64,000 nucleotides of DNA from Maricaulis sp047308265 (GTDB lineage Bacteria > Pseudomonadota > Alphaproteobacteria > Caulobacterales > Maricaulaceae): assembly GCF_047308265.1 (NCBI RefSeq), contig NZ_JBKQWY010000005.1, positions 62,001-126,000 of the forward strand, given 5' to 3'. Positions 60,709 to 64,000 of the stretch are shown here, piece by piece. Within the stretch, counting starts at the first letter, position 1, and every line of letters starts with the position of its first letter. Under the pieces are notes generated by a model. It saw only the letters and a program-made list of their open reading frames with translations. It made no database searches and had not been told where the DNA came from. The position numbers and the translations under genes were made by a program.

Positions 60709-61771
60709 GCCCGGCCTCCCCGCGGGCGTCCGGATCGGGCAAAACCTCCAGCCGGGGGCGGATCTCCAGATCCTCGCCATACCAGGGGGCCAGCCAGACG
60801 GTGAGCGCAGCCGCCATTTTACGGACCAGCGGGATCAGGGTCTGACGAGTGAAGGCGAGATTGGCCTCACGATAATTGGCATAGGTATTGTCGCCGGGCA
60901 GGCCCAGCAGCAAGGGCGGCACACCCAGCGCCAGCGCCATATCCCGCGCCGCCTCCTGCCGGGCACCGGAGAAATCCATCTCGGCCGGTGAGAGCCCCAT
61001 GGGTTTCCAGTCGAGCCCGCCTTCCAGCAATAGCGGACGACCAGCATTGGCCGCACCGCCATAAATCTCCGCCAGCTCGGCCTTCAATCGATCGAACTGG
61101 TCGGGATTGAGCCGTCCCTCGGGCCCCGACAGGACCAGCGCCCCCGACGGTCGTGCCGCATTGTCGACCAGGGATTGCGCCCATTGGGTGATGGCGCTGT
61201 GCAAGGCCATCGCCCGTCCGGCAGGGCGCAGCGGAGACAGCCCGTACACATCATCTCCGGGGTGAAACAGTTTGATGTGGAAAACCGGGCTGCGCCCAGT
61301 CCGGCCATCACGCTCGAATACGCGTTTGGTGCGCCCGGCGCGATACTCCCAAGCGATGGGCCAGCCCTCGCTGTCCAGCTTCACCTGCATACGATCCGGT
61401 CGCAATCCATACAGCCCGGCCGGGCCCGCCGGCGGCTGGATCAGTTCGAGATAGGCATTTCCTGCCAACTGAAGATAACCATAGAGGTTTTCCCACAATT
61501 CCGGTCCGGACTGATCCGGATTGGGGCGGCTCAGCAGGGTGAGCACATCCCGGTGAGCACTCTCAAACGGGATGGCCGCCGCGCCTTCCGCGATAAGGCG
61601 GACGCAGCGATGGACAATCGCCTGACCGGTATAGGCTTCGACCGGCTGCGGATCAGACCGCCCCGGCCGTATGAGCGCCTGGCCCAAGATTGCCTGGCCG
61701 ACAACCGGCGGCGCGACCCGCGCGCGCGATTTCATCTCCCGGCCCCAGAGCCGGTCGAACCAATGAGGCAT
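60701..61771 (-). CDS. GTA portal protein (RcGTA g3-like)
   Basis: A 356-residue HK97-type portal: GQAIVHRCVRLIAEGAAAIP, NLYGYLQLAGNAYLEL, FHPGDDVYGLSPLRPAGRAM and FTRQTLIPLVRKMAAAL. It forms the ring for DNA entry. It starts 30 nt after the TerL stop. No g3.5 follows, because the protease overlaps it. Confidence 0.95.
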   Translation of the reverse strand: MPHWFDRLWGREMKSRARVAPPVVGQAILGQALIRPGRSDPQPVEAYTGQAIVHRCVRLIAEGAAAIPFESAHRDVLTLLSRPNPDQSGPELWENLYGYLQLAGNAYLELIQPPAGPAGLYGLRPDRMQVKLDSEGWPIAWEYRAGRTKRVFERDGRTGRSPVFHIKLFHPGDDVYGLSPLRPAGRAMALHSAITQWAQSLVDNAARPSGALVLSGPEGRLNPDQFDRLKAELAEIYGGAANAGRPLLLEGGLDWKPMGLSPAEMDFSGARQEAARDMALALGVPPLLLGLPGDNTYANYREANLAFTRQTLIPLVRKMAAALTVWLAPWYGEDLEIRPRLEVLPDPDARGEAGHA

Positions 61772-61801
61772 CAGCCCCTCCCTTGTCGAAATGTAAAAGC
61801 G

Positions 61802-63172
61802 CTAGAGCTGGCGTAGGCGCGGATCACCGAGCGAGGACAGCATCAGCGCGTGCAGGGCCCACACCAGCGCATCCACACGATCCGGACTGCCCCGAGGCAT
61901 GTCCGGCGCGCCAAAGGCACACATCTGATCCTCCAGCGCCGGAAAAGCCCGGGCATGTCGTATTCGATCACTGGCATAGAGTGCGGCGACAGGCTCGGCC
62001 CGTGTGCGCTTGCCTCGTGCGGCATGGACAAGCTGGACCGGTAAATCCGGGCTGGCTGTGCGCAGGACACTCGCCACCATATCGCCGCCCTGATTGGCTT
62101 CGGCGATCACCCGGTCGGCCTGCCACGCCTCGAACAGGGCGGCACAGCGCTGCGCCCACTGGTCCGGTCGGGCCGGGCCAAAACTCCCGTCTTCCAGAAC
62201 AACCGCCCGGCGATGAACCCCCTCACCCCAGGCGCCCGCGACAATCAGACCGCATTCAGCGGCCCTCTCGCCTGAGGAGGCCGGCGGGTCCACAGCCACG
62301 ACGATGCGATCATAGGCGGCCGGGATATCTCCGGCGCGGGCGCGTTCCATGTCCGACCTCTGCCACAGGGCATCGGGTGGATCATCGATAAGCTCCCCCA
62401 GCAATTCCTGTCGGGCGAGATGGGTCTGCCCATAGGCCGTATCGAGCATCTGGGTGAAACCATCTGCCAGATTGTGCGTATTCATCTGTGTCGACTGGTG
62501 GGTGACCGCCACATCGGGGGCCTTCACCAGACGTTTGAGCACCGGAATGGGGCGCGGCGTTGTGGTCAGCAGGATTTGCGGGCTCTCGCCCAGACGCACA
62601 CCCATGCGGAGAATATCCAGCGTCGCCTGGGGTTTCGGCCAGGCCGCAAACTCATCGCCCCATCCGATGTCGAATTGCGGTCCGCGCAGACCGTCCGGGT
62701 CCTCGGCGGAGAAGACCTGGGCTACCTCGCCCCCGGGCCAGACCAGGCGCTTGCGCGACACCTCATAGCGCGGCGCATATCCGTTCCAGTCGAGACTCAT
62801 CAGCCCGGACGGACCATCAATCATCACTTCGCGCGTGTCGGAAAAGGTCGGCCCGACCAGGGCAATCCGGTCAATCCGGCCCTGGGCGATCCGGCTCTTG
62901 ATCCACTCCGCTCCGGTGCGGGTCTTGCCCGCTCCCCGACCGCCCAACATGAGCCATATATTCCAGGGCGGTTCCGGCTCGACCTGCCCGCCATGGCACC
63001 AGTGTATCCAGCTCTCCAGGTAGATCCGGCACTGTGCAGCATCCATCCGGGCCAGCCAGCGCGCCCGTTCGCAAGGCTCCAGCCAGGCGATCGAGACGGC
63101 GTTCGAGTTCCGCCCGGGGATCTCCCCAGCGCGGACGTTCACCCGGGTCGGGTGATGTATCTTTCGGGCCAT
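61802..63172 (-). CDS. GTA terminase large subunit (RcGTA g2-like)
   Basis: A 456-residue TerL: Walker A LGGRGAGKTRTGAEW near residue 76, the DE pair in FDIGWGDEFAAW, TTTPRPIPVLKRLVK as motif C and RNase H-like nuclease aspartate in VVAVDPPAS. In RcGTA it packs headfuls of host DNA. Start ATG 63172 is preceded by GGAG at 10 nt and has high GC in third positions; ATG 63046 is a shorter alternative. With ATG 63172 it overlaps the g1 frame by 302 nt, which is unusual. Confidence 0.93.
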   Translation of the reverse strand: MARKIHHPTRVNVRAGEIPGRNSNAVSIAWLEPCERARWLARMDAAQCRIYLESWIHWCHGGQVEPEPPWNIWLMLGGRGAGKTRTGAEWIKSRIAQGRIDRIALVGPTFSDTREVMIDGPSGLMSLDWNGYAPRYEVSRKRLVWPGGEVAQVFSAEDPDGLRGPQFDIGWGDEFAAWPKPQATLDILRMGVRLGESPQILLTTTPRPIPVLKRLVKAPDVAVTHQSTQMNTHNLADGFTQMLDTAYGQTHLARQELLGELIDDPPDALWQRSDMERARAGDIPAAYDRIVVAVDPPASSGERAAECGLIVAGAWGEGVHRRAVVLEDGSFGPARPDQWAQRCAALFEAWQADRVIAEANQGGDMVASVLRTASPDLPVQLVHAARGKRTRAEPVAALYASDRIRHARAFPALEDQMCAFGAPDMPRGSPDRVDALVWALHALMLSSLGDPRLRQL

Positions 63173-63509
63173 GCATGTGTTTCTCCAGCTCGCGGCGGGT
63201 CCTGATCTGGGCCGACAGGGATTGGGCAATCTGACGCGCACCGCTCCAGTCACCCTTGAGCGCATGGGCCCGCGCGATCAGGAAAAAGCGCAGCCAGCTT
63301 TCATCCACGCCCGGTCCGAGCCCTTTGAGCGCCGCCTGACGCAGGTTTCGAAACCGGGTGCTCACAGCCCCCGGTGACACGCCCTGGCTGCGGGCAATAT
63401 CGCGGACGGGTTCGCCCTTGAGACTTCGCAGCCATAACCCGGCCCACTCCGCCTCGCTCAGCCGCGCCCGCTGGGGCGGGGCCGTGTTCGTTTCCAATTC
63501 ATCGACCAT
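62871..63509 (-). CDS. GTA small HTH protein (g1/terminase small subunit position)
   Basis: A 212-codon frame at the head of the GTA cluster. Residues about 18-65 hold a helix-turn-helix (LSEAEWAGLWLRSLKGEPVR, then SQGVSPGAVSTRFRNLRQAA), as expected for g1, which acts in DNA recognition for packaging. The first 112 residues look coding. After 63172 the TerL frame has better third-position GC, so the last 100 residues may be translated poorly or not be native; no stop occurs before 62871. A frameshift or sequence error is possible. Confidence 0.6.
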   Translation of the reverse strand: MVDELETNTAPPQRARLSEAEWAGLWLRSLKGEPVRDIARSQGVSPGAVSTRFRNLRQAALKGLGPGVDESWLRFFLIARAHALKGDWSGARQIAQSLSAQIRTRRELEKHMHGPKDTSPDPGERPRWGDPRAELERRLDRLAGALRTGALAGPDGCCTVPDLPGELDTLVPWRAGRAGTALEYMAHVGRSGSGQDPHRSGVDQEPDRPGPD

Positions 63510-63648
63510 GCCCGAACTCTACCCCGCAACCGTACGGTGGGGATTGTTTGCGAGACAAAATGCTCAAGCCTTTGGGAGGATTGAGTCGATCTGTCCGAAG
63601 GGCGGGGATGAGCGGTTGTGGGCGCGCCCTAACACCCGGGGAGACCGG

Positions 63649-64000
63649 TCAGTCGGCCTCGCCGGGCCATTCGACAATGTGCTCATTCCAGTCGATGTCG
63701 TCGAGATCGGCGCCCTCCACGACCATGTTTTTCACCGACATTCCGGCTTCATGGGTGGAATTGGGATCGCCGGTGACCAGCGGATGCCAGTCGAACAGGT
63801 CCTTGCCCTCGCTGATGAGCCGGTAGGCACAGGTTTTGGGTATCCAGGGCAATTGGGGGATGGTGCGCGCCGTGAGGATCACGCAATCGGGTACAATGCG
63901 CTTGCGCTGCTCATAGTTACCGCAGCGACAGGTGGAGCCGTCGAACAATTCGCAGGCCACATCAGTGTCGAGCCGAAGCCCGGTATCTTCGTCTTCCAGC
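63649..64000 (-). CDS. YcgN/UPF0260-type cysteine-cluster protein, cut by window edge
   Basis: The C-terminal 117 residues of a UPF0260 protein; the start is beyond the window. LEDEDTGLRLDTDVACELFD, CRCGNYEQRK, VPDCVILTARTIPQLPW, PKTCAYRLISEGKDLFDWHP match YcgN. These YkgJ-like cysteine clusters probably bind metal. It is upstream of the GTA operon on the same strand, 139 nt from g1. Confidence 0.9.
   Translation of the reverse strand, partial: LEDEDTGLRLDTDVACELFDGSTCRCGNYEQRKRIVPDCVILTARTIPQLPWIPKTCAYRLISEGKDLFDWHPLVTGDPNSTHEAGMSVKNMVVEGADLDDIDWNEHIVEWPGEAD

Noticed and set aside
51502..63509. Complete prophage
   Set aside because: No integrase, repressor, replication or lysis genes and no att-like repeats; gene order is that of a GTA.
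1..64000. CRISPR array or insertion sequence
   Set aside because: No regularly spaced repeats and no transposase motif were seen on either strand.

Overview
The window is a gene-dense, high-GC (roughly 60-65 %) chromosomal segment of an alphaproteobacterium. The best fit is the Caulobacterales/Maricaulales/Hyphomonadaceae side of the class: a PleC-like polar histidine kinase, a DUF1289 protein, a class II DAHP synthase, a four-gene GTA-style 4-bp-overlap operon and a degP-regulator-kinase-glnE gene string all point that way. Genus cannot be fixed from the sequence. There is no rRNA, IS element, integrase, CRISPR array or plasmid function; one tRNA-Val(CAC) is present.

Layout. 1-3.5 kb: two DUF3667-type membrane proteins around an NADP-dependent oxidoreductase, then HU. 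3.6-10 kb (minus): a metabolic string glmU, aldehyde dehydrogenase, rpiA, glutathione reductase, DAHP synthase. 10-15.4 kb (plus): phosphoglycolate phosphatase, tRNA-Val, and a ferric-iron ABC importer behind a Fur-like box. 15.5-25 kb: leucine-type dehydrogenase, DNA glycosylase-like protein, nucleoside transporter, DusA, and an SDR/MerR/SDR group. 25-29.4 kb: an HxlR-controlled VOC operon and a LysR-controlled SDR/aldo-keto reductase pair. 29.4-34.9 kb (plus): a signalling string of conserved protein, EAL protein, stand-alone receiver and PleC-like kinase. 34.9-37.3 kb (minus): ECF sigma factor, anti-sigma factor, periplasmic sensor and EF-hand protein. 37.4-44.1 kb (minus): degP, response regulator, kinase, glnE behind a triple 11-nt direct repeat. 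44.1-51.4 kb (minus): hydrolase-OsmC fusion, ccmE, a methyltransferase, an unknown 452-aa protein, a PepSY/regulator/kinase operon and a CbpA-like J protein.

51.5-63.5 kb (minus) is a gene transfer agent (GTA) structural operon homologous to the Rhodobacter capsulatus GTA, in the order g1, g2 (TerL), g3 (portal), g4 (protease), g5 (capsid), g6, g8, g9, g11, g12, g13, g14, g15. Most junctions are 1-8 bp overlaps. It differs from the reference GTA in lacking recognisable g3.5, g7, g10 and g10.1, in having a tape-measure-like protein of only 100 residues, in a 302-nt overlap between g1 and TerL, and in carrying one well-supported gene on the opposite strand (a two-TM protein) between capsid and connector. 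This reduced GTA is the most interesting system here. The window ends inside a YcgN-type (UPF0260) gene.

Several promoters are readable: paired HxlR operators around a shared -35, a MerR-type operator before an SDR, tandem repeats typical of OmpR-family regulators before degP and before the PepSY operon, and a near-consensus promoter for the tRNA. All functional assignments rest on reading the sequence and family knowledge; no searches were run.
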